From the NCBI GenBank assembly GCA_020346205.1, contig CP070776.1, positions 1,729,040 through 1,740,704 of the forward strand: a stretch of 11,665 bases of DNA, in the 5' to 3' direction. The notes under the pieces were generated by a model. That model had not been told where the DNA came from and did not search any database. It saw only the letters and a program-made list of their open reading frames with translations. The stretch is from Deltaproteobacteria bacterium. GTDB lineage: Bacteria > Desulfobacterota > Desulfobulbia > Desulfobulbales > BM004. The position numbers and the translations under genes were made by a program. This document shows, piece after piece, positions 1 through 6,563 of the stretch (its first letter is position 1; the number at the start of each line of letters is the position of its first letter).

Positions 1-240
1 CTGTGCTGGAAGGCTGGCCGGCTCCTCAAATCGTGCCGGTTGTTCGACTTGAGCAATTTCAGATAAAGCAGGAGCAGGCTGTATTTGCTGGGCTGGAGTT
101 GCTGGCTGTGCGCCCTCCTCCACAGTCTGTTCAACAACGGGCTGATTCTGCTCCTGCTCTGGCGAGACAAACAGGTACTGGTAGCCAAGCAGAACAAAAA
201 AGGCCAGAACAATTGCTAATATAGCTCTATAAGTATCCAT
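1..240 (-). CDS. yidC: Membrane protein insertase YidC, N-terminal part (cut by window edge)
   Basis: YidC inserts and folds inner-membrane proteins, with or without the Sec translocon. Only the first 80 codons are present; the frame is still open at position 1. The visible protein starts MDTYRAILAIVLAFFVLLGY, a single N-terminal membrane segment at about residues 5-25, followed by a Pro/Gln/Glu/Ala-rich stretch. That is the usual start of Gram-negative YidC, where a signal-anchor helix precedes a low-complexity linker and the periplasmic domain. The start codon has a good Shine-Dalgarno (GAAAGGA) about 6 nt upstream. The identification rests on this N-terminal pattern plus position directly after rpmH, rnpA and yidD on the same strand. 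The catalytic five-helix core lies outside the window, so completeness cannot be judged. Confidence 0.88.
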   Translation of the reverse strand, partial: MDTYRAILAIVLAFFVLLGYQYLFVSPEQEQNQPVVEQTVEEGAQPATPAQQIQPAPALSEIAQVEQPARFEEPASLPAQ

Positions 241-253
241 TAGTTTTCCTTTC

Positions 254-292
254 GACCATAATGGTCTGTGCAGTTACTTGCCATTCCTGGCA
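254..292. other. Two small inverted repeats in the yidD-yidC gap
   Basis: The gap before yidC holds two short inverted repeats. GACCAT/ATGGTC lies at 254-266 with a one-base centre. TGCCA/TGGCA lies at 279-292, and read as minus-strand RNA it would have a GGAA tetraloop. Neither has a U-tract, so they are not intrinsic terminators. They could be RNA processing or stability elements within the operon transcript, or chance. Confidence 0.3.
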
Positions 293-308
293 GAACTTAC
301 CCGAAAGC

Positions 309-542
309 TTATTTAACCGGGTCATAGCCGCCATCACTAAATGGATGGCAACGCATAATCCGCCACAAGGCCATAAAAAAACCGCGGAAAGCTCCATGGC
401 ATTTTATAGCTTCAATGGCATACTGGGAACAGGTGGGTGTGAAACGGCAAGCAGGGGGAAACAGGGGGGAAATCAGGAGCTGATAAGCCCTGATCAGGGA
501 TAGAAAAAAATAAGTACTGCATTTCTGCAGAAAGTTTTTCAT
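309..542 (-). CDS. yidD: Membrane protein insertion efficiency factor YidD
   Basis: YidD is a small membrane-associated protein that helps YidC-dependent insertion of inner-membrane proteins. The 77-residue product has the family's core in order: an N-terminal amphipathic/hydrophobic segment (about 10-27) ending in LLISP, the Cys motif [11 protein letters not shown] (32-42), and the C-terminal [14 protein letters not shown] (64-77), close to the RCHP..GGxDPV ending seen in other YidD proteins. Cysteines at 32, 38 and 65 are in the family positions. It lies between rnpA (65 nt upstream) and yidC (68 nt downstream), its classic place. The ribosome site is weak (GCGGAT before ATG), suggesting modest or coupled translation. 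Length is normal for the family. Confidence 0.95.
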   Translation of the reverse strand: MKNFLQKCSTYFFLSLIRAYQLLISPLFPPACRFTPTCSQYAIEAIKCHGAFRGFFMALWRIMRCHPFSDGGYDPVK

Positions 543-607
543 TAATCCGCTTTTTTCTGCACCAGGTCTTCCGGGTCAAACGATTATTCCTTGGCTGTCA
601 TGTAGAG

Positions 608-1009
608 TTAAGAGGCAGAACCTTTTTTCTGTAGAAATAACGGGGCGCTAAACTCGGGTAGGCGGCTTACAGCCTCTGCCACTTCCGACGGACTATTCAG
701 ACTAAAACCCTGCCGTACCGTTATTACTATATCCATGAAAGGCAACTCACAACTCTTGGAACTTTTTTCCTGAAGGAAACGTTTGTTTAACCGAAAAAAT
801 TCCCTGATAATTCTCTTTATCCTGTTTCTCTTTGCCGCTCCCTTAAGCTTGCCATGAATACTGATTCCTAGCCTGTTATGCTCTGAATTGTTTGGCAGTA
901 GAATCAGACTGAAGTTTTCCCCGTGCACCCGTTTACCGTGCTGGTAAACATGACTATATTCGCTTTTCTTTCTCAGGAGATAGGCTTTGGGTAGCGATAG
1001 GGTGTTCAT
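608..1009 (-). CDS. rnpA: Ribonuclease P protein component
   Basis: RnpA binds the catalytic RNase P RNA and helps it recognise precursor tRNAs and remove their 5' leaders. The 133-residue protein is basic and has the family signature GAAKRNRIKRIIREFF (57-72), which contains the RNR RNA-binding motif. It also has the N-terminal LLRKKSEYSHVYQHGKR (11-27), the usual start of the central-cleft domain. A short Ser/Glu/Lys-rich insert (about 80-90) precedes the last strand DIVITVRQGF (93-102). The Ser/Pro/Lys tail makes it slightly longer than the roughly 115-120 residues common in the family. It sits 72 nt after rpmH on the same strand, the near-universal bacterial arrangement, and is probably transcribed from the rpmH promoter. 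No strong Shine-Dalgarno is visible; the chosen ATG is the first after the rpmH stop in this frame. Confidence 0.96.
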   Translation of the reverse strand: MNTLSLPKAYLLRKKSEYSHVYQHGKRVHGENFSLILLPNNSEHNRLGISIHGKLKGAAKRNRIKRIIREFFRLNKRFLQEKSSKSCELPFMDIVITVRQGFSLNSPSEVAEAVSRLPEFSAPLFLQKKGSAS

Positions 1010-1048
1010 GGCTTAACAGCTTAGGCCGGCCCTGTCCTTAACGGAACC

Positions 1049-1073
1049 CCTGGCACGCTTTACAGTTGCCAGG
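1049..1073 (-). other. Hairpin between rpmH and rnpA
   Basis: A perfect 7-bp inverted repeat, CCTGGCA (1049-1055) and TGCCAGG (1067-1073) with an 11-nt loop, lies in the short rpmH-rnpA gap. There is no U-run after it in the minus-strand direction, so full termination is unlikely. A processing or partial attenuation site that sets the high L34 to RnpA ratio is an inference. Confidence 0.45.
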
Positions 1074-1081
1074 TTATCCAA

Positions 1082-1216
1082 TCAAACGCTTAACCTTTTA
1101 CGTCCCTTGGCTCTTCTATTATTGATAATAGTCCTGCCTGCCTTGGTTTTCATGCGCAGGCGAAAACCATGGGTTCTTTTTCGCTTGATGTTGCTGGGTT
1201 GAAATGTTCTCTTCAT
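1082..1216 (-). CDS. rpmH: 50S ribosomal protein L34
   Basis: L34 is a tiny basic protein of the large ribosomal subunit. The 44-residue reading frame starts [20 protein letters not shown] and ends with GRKRLSV. The central RMKTKAGR and the [11 protein letters not shown] tail are the conserved L34 signature, and length is exactly that of the family. The start has a strong Shine-Dalgarno (AAGGA) 6 nt upstream. The gene heads the leftward rpmH-rnpA-yidD-yidC operon and has its own good promoter at 1361-1389. Confidence 0.98.
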   Translation of the reverse strand: MKRTFQPSNIKRKRTHGFRLRMKTKAGRTIINNRRAKGRKRLSV

Positions 1217-1261
1217 AATTTTTCCTTAAACTCAATAATTTTCCAAATACAAATATATAAA

Positions 1262-1324
1262 CCCCTGCGAACTCAATAGCCAAAAATCGCTAAAGCGCTC
1301 TGTGTGTGCGGTTTTTTGCAGGGG
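1262..1324 (-). promoter_or_regulatory. Foldable 5' leader of rpmH
   Basis: Within the roughly 140-nt untranslated leader of rpmH, CCCCTGC (1262-1268) and GCAGGGG (1318-1324) form a perfect 7-bp closing stem. Inside it, AAAAATCGC (1282-1290) can pair with GCGGTTTTT (1308-1316), with one A/C mismatch in the minus-strand RNA. CGC/GCG can alternatively pair around a 4-nt loop at 1288-1297. This suggests a folded leader that could control L34 expression, but I recognise no known RNA class. The U/G pair would be better in a plus-strand RNA, so strand is uncertain. Confidence 0.35.
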
Positions 1325-1360
1325 CAGACAGTAAATTCCCTAAAAACCAATAAATGGGAG

Positions 1361-1389
1361 ATATAACCATAGAAAAATATGGGTGTCAA
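1361..1389 (-). promoter_or_regulatory. Sigma70-type promoter for the rpmH operon
   Basis: Read on the minus strand, there is a perfect -35 TTGACA (1389-1384), a 17-bp spacer and a -10 TTATAT (1366-1361). Transcription would begin near 1354 and give a leader of about 138 nt before rpmH. Position and quality fit the strong promoter expected for a ribosomal-protein operon. Confidence 0.7.
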
Positions 1390-1465
1390 ATAAAAATCTC
1401 CTATGCTACAATAGGTTGTTCTTACAGTGGTTCTGCTGAGAATAAGTGCTTTATGTTTTTGGAAC

Positions 1466-1498
1466 TTGACTCGAATTGACGAGACACTAAATTATAAT
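1466..1498 (+). promoter_or_regulatory. Possible promoter for the FmdB-like gene and mnmG
   Basis: TTGACT (1466-1471) is followed by TATAAT (1493-1498), but the spacer is 21 bp, too long. A weaker -10, TAAATT at 1488-1493, gives 16 bp. Either would put the start 55-65 nt before the zinc-ribbon gene. The rest of the 1217-1558 gap holds the divergent rpmH promoter and leader. I see no DnaA-box cluster or gene in it. Confidence 0.4.
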
Positions 1499-1558
1499 AG
1501 CAGCAGCTACAATACTGCGCTTTGAAATACGGGAAATGCACCAAAGGAGAAAAAACGA

Positions 1559-1873
1559 ATGCCGATATATGAGTACGAACACCTCGGTGACGGATGTGAG
1601 CATGGTAAGCGTTTTGAGCTTAAACAATCTATATCCAGCGATAAATTCACCCACTGCCCCTATTGCGATCAGGAAATAAAACGACTGATTTCGCTCGTCT
1701 CAGTCAATACCCCGAAAGGCAACAGTGACCTAAAAAACCTGGGATTTACTAAGCTTGTAAAAAGGGATGACGGCGTATATGAAAATGTTACTGCCACCAA
1801 TAAAGAGAGCAGATACTGGGACGCCGGTAAACCCGAGACAAAGCCTGACCTGAAATCCAAGATCTCTGATTAG
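1559..1873 (+). CDS. FmdB-family zinc-ribbon protein
   Basis: The 104-residue product begins MPIYEYEH, then F19-E-L-x-Q23, then CPYC (33-36) and RLIS (42-45). This is the FmdB/CxxC-CxxC small zinc-ribbon pattern, normally two Cys pairs binding one zinc. The second pair is intact (C33, C36). The first is degenerate: C13-E-H15-G16 replaces C-x2-C, and H8 stands where many members have Cys, so a mixed His/Cys site is possible. The tail ([20 protein letters not shown], about 57-76) is basic then acidic, and its function is not known to me. FmdB was named as a putative regulator, but the role of most members is unsettled. A strong Shine-Dalgarno AAAGGAG lies 9 nt before ATG. mnmG follows after 29 nt with no terminator, so the two are probably cotranscribed. 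Confidence 0.82.
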   Translation: MPIYEYEHLGDGCEHGKRFELKQSISSDKFTHCPYCDQEIKRLISLVSVNTPKGNSDLKNLGFTKLVKRDDGVYENVTATNKESRYWDAGKPETKPDLKSKISD

Positions 1874-1902
1874 CACCTTTCAATAGTCTTCAACTCCAGC
1901 CA

Positions 1903-3795
1903 ATGTCATATCTTGAAAACGAATACGATGTCCTGGTGATCGGTGGCGGCCATGCAGGCTGTGAAGCTGCTCTTGCTGCAGCACGCATGGGATGTCGCGT
2001 TGCAGTGGCCATCATCAATGTTGACACCATCGGTGCCATGTCCTGCAATCCGGCAGTAGGAGGTTTGGCAAAAGGGCACCTGGTGAAAGAAATTGATGCC
2101 CTGGGCGGTGAAATGGCAAGAAATATTGATGCCACTGCCATACAGTTCCGGCGGCTGAACACCAGCAAGGGGCCGGCCGTCTGGTCATCACGGGCCCAGG
2201 CAGACCGTCTCCGTTACAGATTGCGCATGAAAACTGTTCTGGAGCAGCAGGACAACCTTGACATCAAGCAGACCGTTATTGACAGGCTATTGGTGGATAA
2301 CGGCCGCATAACCGGGGCTGTCACCTCCCTCGATGAAACACTAATTCTTCGGGCAGTTGTTATAGCCACAGGCACATTTTTAAACGGTCTTATTCATATC
2401 GGTTTAAAAAATTTTCCCGCGGGCCGCATGGGTGACCCACCCTCCACCAAGCTTTCTGAATGGTTCCGGGAAACGGGATTTATGCTTGGCAGGATGAAGA
2501 CCGGCACTCCCCCCAGGCTGGACAGCCGGACTATTGATTTTACTGAGCTTGAAGCACAATACGGCGATGATCCGGCAAATTTTTTCTCCTTTGCCAATGC
2601 AGACGCCCAGACCCCCAAAACGCCTGAACTGGGCCAGCTACCCTGCTACGTTACTTATACAAACGAGAAGACCCACGAAATTATCAGGGGTTCAATCGAC
2701 CGTTCACCTATGTATGCCGGCATTATTGAGGGCGTCGGGGCCAGATATTGTCCTTCCATTGAAGATAAAGTCATGCGTTTTCCTGACAAAGGCAGGCACC
2801 AGATATTCTTGGAGCCTGAAGGGATTGATACTGTAGAGGTATATCCAAACGGTGTACCGACAAGTCTGCCCCTTGATACCCAAATGGCAATGCTGCGCTC
2901 TATAAAAGGCTTGGAACTGGTTCAGATGATCCGGCCCGGTTATGCCATTGAGTATGACTATGTTGATCCCCTTGAACTGCATTCATCCCTGCAGACAAAA
3001 CGTGTACAGGGGCTTTTTTTGGCCGGGCAGATCAACGGTACATCAGGATATGAAGAAGCCGGAGCCCAGGGACTGTTAGCCGGCATCAACGCAGTTCAGT
3101 ACGTTCGCAATGAAGATCCCCTGATTCTGGATCGCTCCCAGGCATACACAGGAGTTTTGATTGATGACCTGATTACACTTGGCACCAAGGAACCATATAG
3201 GCTTTTTACCTCCCGGGCTGAATACCGTTTGCTTTTAAGAGAGGATAATGCCGACCTGCGGCTCAGAGATATAGGTTACAAGCTGGGCCTGGTCGATACA
3301 AAGACTTATGAGGCTTTCAAGGTAAAACGTGAGGCCATTGAAAGAAGCCTGGAAAAACTTGCCGCAACCATGATCAAGCCCGGACCTGAGACTGACTCCA
3401 TGCTGGAACGTCTGGGCTCAGTACCCCTGCGGCAGACATGCAGCTTGAAAGATCTCCTGCGTCGACCGGAAATCACTCTTGAAGACCTTGAGCCCTTTGC
3501 GGAACTTGACAGGGAACTGGCTCCTGGGATCAAACGCGAAGTCCAGTTGCAGGTAAAATACCAGGGATACATTGATAGGCAAAGTGAACAGGTGGCCCGC
3601 TTCAGAAAGATGGAATCTGTTGACTTGCCGGAAGGTTTGACATATGACGGCCTTTCAGGACTGTCCAATGAGGTCATAGAAAAACTCACAAAGGTGCAAC
3701 CGCGCTCCCTGGGCCAGGCATCCCGTATCTCAGGGATCACTCCTGCTGCTATCTCGGTACTGCAGATACACCTTCGCAAGCAGGGTTTTATATAA
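1903..3795 (+). CDS. mnmG: tRNA uridine-5-carboxymethylaminomethyl modification enzyme MnmG (GidA)
   Basis: MnmG is a flavoprotein that works with the GTPase MnmE to add carboxymethylaminomethyl groups to C5 of wobble U34 in certain tRNAs. The 630-residue protein has the normal family length. Visible motifs are the FAD-binding GGGHAG (14-19), [20 protein letters not shown] (46-65), [13 protein letters not shown] (90-102), ATGTFLNG (155-162), [10 protein letters not shown] (246-255), RYCPSIEDK (281-289) and [16 protein letters not shown] (382-397). Cys248 and Cys283 match the two conserved cysteines implicated in catalysis. The C-terminal helical MnmE/tRNA-binding part (about 550-630) is complete. 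No Shine-Dalgarno is evident before the ATG; this start was kept because the N-terminus aligns with the family just ahead of the dinucleotide fold. mnmE is not nearby, and the gene runs opposite to the rpmH-yidC block, unlike the common collinear order. Confidence 0.97.
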   Translation: MSYLENEYDVLVIGGGHAGCEAALAAARMGCRVAVAIINVDTIGAMSCNPAVGGLAKGHLVKEIDALGGEMARNIDATAIQFRRLNTSKGPAVWSSRAQADRLRYRLRMKTVLEQQDNLDIKQTVIDRLLVDNGRITGAVTSLDETLILRAVVIATGTFLNGLIHIGLKNFPAGRMGDPPSTKLSEWFRETGFMLGRMKTGTPPRLDSRTIDFTELEAQYGDDPANFFSFANADAQTPKTPELGQLPCYVTYTNEKTHEIIRGSIDRSPMYAGIIEGVGARYCPSIEDKVMRFPDKGRHQIFLEPEGIDTVEVYPNGVPTSLPLDTQMAMLRSIKGLELVQMIRPGYAIEYDYVDPLELHSSLQTKRVQGLFLAGQINGTSGYEEAGAQGLLAGINAVQYVRNEDPLILDRSQAYTGVLIDDLITLGTKEPYRLFTSRAEYRLLLREDNADLRLRDIGYKLGLVDTKTYEAFKVKREAIERSLEKLAATMIKPGPETDSMLERLGSVPLRQTCSLKDLLRRPEITLEDLEPFAELDRELAPGIKREVQLQVKYQGYIDRQSEQVARFRKMESVDLPEGLTYDGLSGLSNEVIEKLTKVQPRSLGQASRISGITPAAISVLQIHLRKQGFI

Positions 3796-3800
3796 GTTTC

Positions 3801-3839
3801 AAGTGACTAAAGTGAGCTAAAGTGGTAAGTGACTAAAGT
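3801..3839 (+). repeat. Short direct repeats AAGTGACTAAAGT
   Basis: The 13-mer AAGTGACTAAAGT occurs at 3801-3813 and again at 3827-3839, with a degenerate copy (AGTGAGCTAAAGT, 3811-3823) between. All lie just after the mnmG stop. A related motif in the opposite direction (AACTTTAG, 3889-3896) can pair with CTAAAGTT (3833-3840). GGAACTTTT is also duplicated at 3843-3851 and 3880-3888. A very similar motif is found before the YbaN-like gene at 8568-8582, so this looks like a dispersed intergenic repeat family. Confidence 0.7.
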
Positions 3840-3896
3840 TATGGAACTTTTCTCAGTATTTTTGCTAATATTTACTTAAGGAACTTTTAACTTTAG
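3833..3896. repeat. Inverted repeat CTAAAGTT...AACTTTAG upstream of lgt
   Basis: CTAAAGTT (3833-3840) and AACTTTAG (3889-3896) are perfect 8-bp inverted arms, 48 nt apart. The region between is AT-rich and carries the direct repeat GGAACTTTT. The right arm ends 10 nt before the lgt start codon, so folding of the mRNA could affect lgt translation. That effect is an inference. Confidence 0.4.
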
Positions 3897-3906
3897 CCTC
3901 AAAATC

Positions 3907-4701
3907 ATGCTGACCTTTCCGAACATAGACCCTGTTATTTTTTCTATCGGCCCACTGCAGGTTCGCTGGTATGGCCTGATGTACGTCCTGGGTTTTACTG
4001 CCACCATATTGCTCGTCAAACACCAGATAAAAAAATTCGGCTACAAAGAGCTTGATGTTCACTTTGATAACCTCAACCTGGTCCTGATCATTTCCATGGT
4101 CCTTGGCGGCAGGCTCGGGTATGTGCTGTTTTACAACCTACCATATTACCTTACTCATCCTACCGAGGTTATAGCTACCTGGCAGGGAGGCATGTCTTTT
4201 CATGGGGGTATGCTGGGGCTTGTTATCGGTGGTATCATCTTCTGCAAAAGAAAAGGGTTGGATTTCTGGCGGGCAGCTGATTATTACACTGTCACCATGC
4301 CAATCGGCCTTGGGCTTGGCCGTATTGGAAATTTCATTAATGGCGAACTGTATGGCAGAGTAACAGATGTTCCATGGGGTATGGTTTTTCCTGGTGGAGG
4401 AACGGAACCGCGCCACCCATCCCAGCTGTATGAGAGTTTTCTTGAAGGGCTGGTGCTTTTCATTATCCTCTGGATTCTCAAAGAAAAGCAAAGTCCTCCA
4501 TCTTCCTGGATCTCAGGTTCAATAGTTGGAGTTTTTCTTATACTCTATGGAATTTTTCGTATTGTAGTTGAATTTTTCCGGGAGCCGGATGCCCACCTTG
4601 GTTACATTATTGCCGGCTTGACCATGGGACAGTTGCTCAGCAGCCTCATGGTTGTGGTTGGAATTGCTATCTTACTGCTCAGAAATAAGCAGGCGGCATG
4701 A
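3907..4701 (+). CDS. lgt: Phosphatidylglycerol-prolipoprotein diacylglyceryl transferase
   Basis: Lgt transfers a diacylglyceryl group from phosphatidylglycerol to the lipobox cysteine of prolipoproteins, the first step of lipoprotein maturation in the inner membrane. The 264-residue protein has about seven membrane segments and the family's marks: IDPVIFSIGPLQVRWYGLMY (7-26), SFHGGMLG (97-104), the signature GRIGNFINGELYGR (138-151), RHPSQLYE (169-176) and RIVVEFFREPD (218-228). H99, R139 and R218 correspond by motif to the residues essential in E. coli Lgt. No Shine-Dalgarno precedes the ATG; the start fits the family because the IDPVIF motif begins at residue 7. The gene is 111 nt after mnmG, across a repeat-bearing gap, and ends facing the convergent DNA-repair gene. 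Confidence 0.97.
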   Translation: MLTFPNIDPVIFSIGPLQVRWYGLMYVLGFTATILLVKHQIKKFGYKELDVHFDNLNLVLIISMVLGGRLGYVLFYNLPYYLTHPTEVIATWQGGMSFHGGMLGLVIGGIIFCKRKGLDFWRAADYYTVTMPIGLGLGRIGNFINGELYGRVTDVPWGMVFPGGGTEPRHPSQLYESFLEGLVLFIILWILKEKQSPPSSWISGSIVGVFLILYGIFRIVVEFFREPDAHLGYIIAGLTMGQLLSSLMVVVGIAILLLRNKQAA

Positions 4702-4713
4702 AAATGATAGTTT

Positions 4714-4748
4714 AGAATTATAAATTCTTAATTTTGAATTATTTTTTT
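4714..4748. terminator. Weak AT-rich hairpin between convergent genes
   Basis: AGAATT (4714-4719) and AATTCT (4723-4728) form a 6-bp stem with a 3-nt loop, 12 nt past the lgt stop. A run of seven T lies at 4742-4748, but 14 nt separates stem and T-run. This is a poor intrinsic terminator at best. Confidence 0.25.
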
Positions 4749-4770
4749 GTCCCTTAACCCCTTTGTTCTT

Positions 4771-6219
4771 TTACTCAAAATCCAGACTGACCGGGCAGTG
4801 GTCTGAACCCAGGATGTGATCCAGGATTGCTGCACCCTTGATGCGTTTTTCACTTGCCGGGTCGATACAGAAATAATCTATACGCCAGCCGATATTCCTG
4901 CCCCGGGCATTAAAGCGGTAGCTCCACCAGGTATATTGCTCCGGTTCCTGGTTGAATTTCCTGAACGTATCAATATACCCGGCTCCGGTAAAGGTTTCCA
5001 TCCACTGCCTCTCCGGCAGTGAATAACCCGGATTCTCCTCGTTCTGCTTAGGATTTGCCAGATCGATGGGCTTATGGGCAACATTGAAATCCCCGCAGAT
5101 GACTACCGTTTTCTTTTCAGCCAGCCGGTCTACAAAATTATGGATATCGCGGTTAAAGTCGAGCTTGTAATCCAGGCGGCCCAAACCATGCTGGGCGTTG
5201 GGGAAATATGTGTTGACCAGATAAAAATCATTAAACTCTAGAGTGAGCACCCTGCCTTCCCGGTCATACTCTTCAATATCCATGCCGTAAATAACATTGA
5301 GTGGCTTGATCCTTGTGTAAATGCAAACACCTGCATAACCTTTGCGCTTGGCCGGGAACCAGTAGGCATCATATCCTGCAATATTCCTGACACTCTCAGG
5401 AAGCTGGTCCGGAAGGGCCTTGATCTCTTGTAGGCCAATGATATCAGCATCCAATTCATAAACAATATCAACAAATCCTTTCTTCTCTACTGCACGCAAA
5501 CCGTTGACATTCCAAGATATAATTTTTTTTAGAGTGTTAATTTTTCTGTATTTCTTCTCACCAGGCAGTTTTCGCGGGACTACTCCTATTTGGGGGCACA
5601 ACTCTTGAATAATGCATCTATCACAATGGGGCCGCACCGGCTTACAGACAGCCTGCCCAAAGGCAACAAGGATACTGTTAATGCGGATCCAGTACTTTTC
5701 CGGCAGTTTCTGACGTAGTGCCATTTCCGTTTCAAGAGGAGTCTTTGTCTCCACATAGCCCCATATATTCATGATCCTGTGCACATGGGTGTCGACACAG
5801 ATGGCCGGCTTGTTAAAGGCTACTGCAACCACAAGGTTCGCAGTCTTTCGCCCCACGCCGGGCAGCTTGACCAGGTCATCAATTGTATCGGGGATGTAGC
5901 CACCAAGCGCCTCAAGTGCTGCTGGCAATTCCCTGAGAAACCTTGCCTTGTTTTTATAAAAACCCACCGGATAGATAAGCTTGGCAATGGCCTCTTCACT
6001 TAGCAGTGCCAGTGATTCAGGATCCGAAGCCTTTTTGAAAAGCCGGGCTGAGGCTTTTGCCGTTATCTCATCCTTGGTACGGGCCGAAAGTATGGTAGCC
6101 ACAAGCACTTTAAAGGGATCCCTGGTCTGGACAGCTATAAGATCAACGATCGGCACGTCTTTGTAGCCGGTCACTTCTTTTTCAAGCAGCGGATAAACTT
6201 CATCGATATGAAATGTCAT
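4771..6219 (-). CDS. Fused base-excision-repair protein: endonuclease III - exonuclease III
   Basis: A single 482-residue frame joins two complete repair enzymes. Residues 1-210 are endonuclease III (Nth): helix-hairpin-helix LPGVGRKTAN (119-128) with catalytic Lys125, Asp143 in CVDTHVHR, and a [4Fe-4S] loop C192-x6-C199-x2-C202-x5-C208. The LSARTKDE (44-51) motif resembles archaeal-type Nth. After a basic linker (about 214-229), residues 230-482 are exonuclease III/AP endonuclease: ISWNVNG (234-240), LQEIK with Glu265, VNTYFPNA (335-342), CGDFNVAH (375-382), WRIDYF (445-450) and GSDHCPV (471-477). All key residues seem present, so both activities are likely. Nth removes oxidised pyrimidines and nicks by beta-elimination; Xth clears the resulting 3' block or cuts AP sites. 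There is no internal Met near the Xth start, so the fusion is genuine in this sequence. A weak Shine-Dalgarno (GGGA) precedes the ATG. Confidence 0.93.
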   Translation of the reverse strand: MTFHIDEVYPLLEKEVTGYKDVPIVDLIAVQTRDPFKVLVATILSARTKDEITAKASARLFKKASDPESLALLSEEAIAKLIYPVGFYKNKARFLRELPAALEALGGYIPDTIDDLVKLPGVGRKTANLVVAVAFNKPAICVDTHVHRIMNIWGYVETKTPLETEMALRQKLPEKYWIRINSILVAFGQAVCKPVRPHCDRCIIQELCPQIGVVPRKLPGEKKYRKINTLKKIISWNVNGLRAVEKKGFVDIVYELDADIIGLQEIKALPDQLPESVRNIAGYDAYWFPAKRKGYAGVCIYTRIKPLNVIYGMDIEEYDREGRVLTLEFNDFYLVNTYFPNAQHGLGRLDYKLDFNRDIHNFVDRLAEKKTVVICGDFNVAHKPIDLANPKQNEENPGYSLPERQWMETFTGAGYIDTFRKFNQEPEQYTWWSYRFNARGRNIGWRIDYFCIDPASEKRIKGAAILDHILGSDHCPVSLDFE

Positions 6220-6260
6220 ACTTGTCCCGTTTCTGAAAAATTAAAAAAATTTTCGTTAAG

Positions 6261-6289
6261 ACGATAGCAAAAGTAAGATTCAACTGCAA
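6261..6289 (-). promoter_or_regulatory. Candidate promoter for the Nth-Xth gene
   Basis: Read on the minus strand: TTGCAG (6289-6284), a 17-bp spacer, then TATCGT (6266-6261). This is a moderate sigma70 match about 45 nt before the start codon. It lies in the 344-bp gap 6220-6563, which is otherwise AT-rich. Apart from this and the opposite promoter at 6457 I see nothing else there. Confidence 0.4.
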
Positions 6290-6456
6290 TTTCTACAGTT
6301 TTATTTTTGAAATTAATTCCTAGCTATCCTTAAAAGCGCCAGCAACTCCACAAAGATGTTATTTGCCATATTTTAACTGCACTTTTTGATTGCATTTAAC
6401 CTATAGGCATAAATACCCAAATTATAAAATGAGGACTAAAAATTTACCCATTTCAC

Positions 6457-6485
6457 TTGACATATAGACGACAGAGCATTATGAA
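6457..6485 (+). promoter_or_regulatory. Sigma70-type promoter for the TauE/SafE operon
   Basis: A perfect -35 TTGACA (6457-6462), a 17-bp spacer and a -10 TATGAA (6480-6485). Transcription would start near 6492, leaving a leader of about 70 nt before the Shine-Dalgarno-supported ATG at 6564. No obvious operator palindrome overlaps it. Confidence 0.65.
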
Positions 6486-6563
6486 TACTCCTTCATTTTT
6501 ATGGTAATATCGATTTTATTCCCAATAATTACATAATAATTGAATATTGGTGAGGAGGAAGTA

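Noticed and set aside
1073..1081. TTATCCAAT as a DnaA box
   Set aside because: Only a partial match, isolated, and in the rpmH-rnpA gap. No cluster or AT-rich unwinding element goes with it.
3306..3779. A 157-codon frame antisense to the end of mnmG
   Set aside because: Rich in Ser, Arg and Cys, without recognisable motifs, and fully inside a conserved gene.
3801..3839. CRISPR-like array in the mnmG-lgt gap
   Set aside because: The repeats are only 13 bp, spacing is too short and uneven, the copies partly overlap, and there are no cas genes.
6540..6563. Earlier ATG for the TauE/SafE gene at 6540
   Set aside because: It has no Shine-Dalgarno and would place the strong GGAGGAAG inside the coding region and eight charged residues ahead of the signal peptide.
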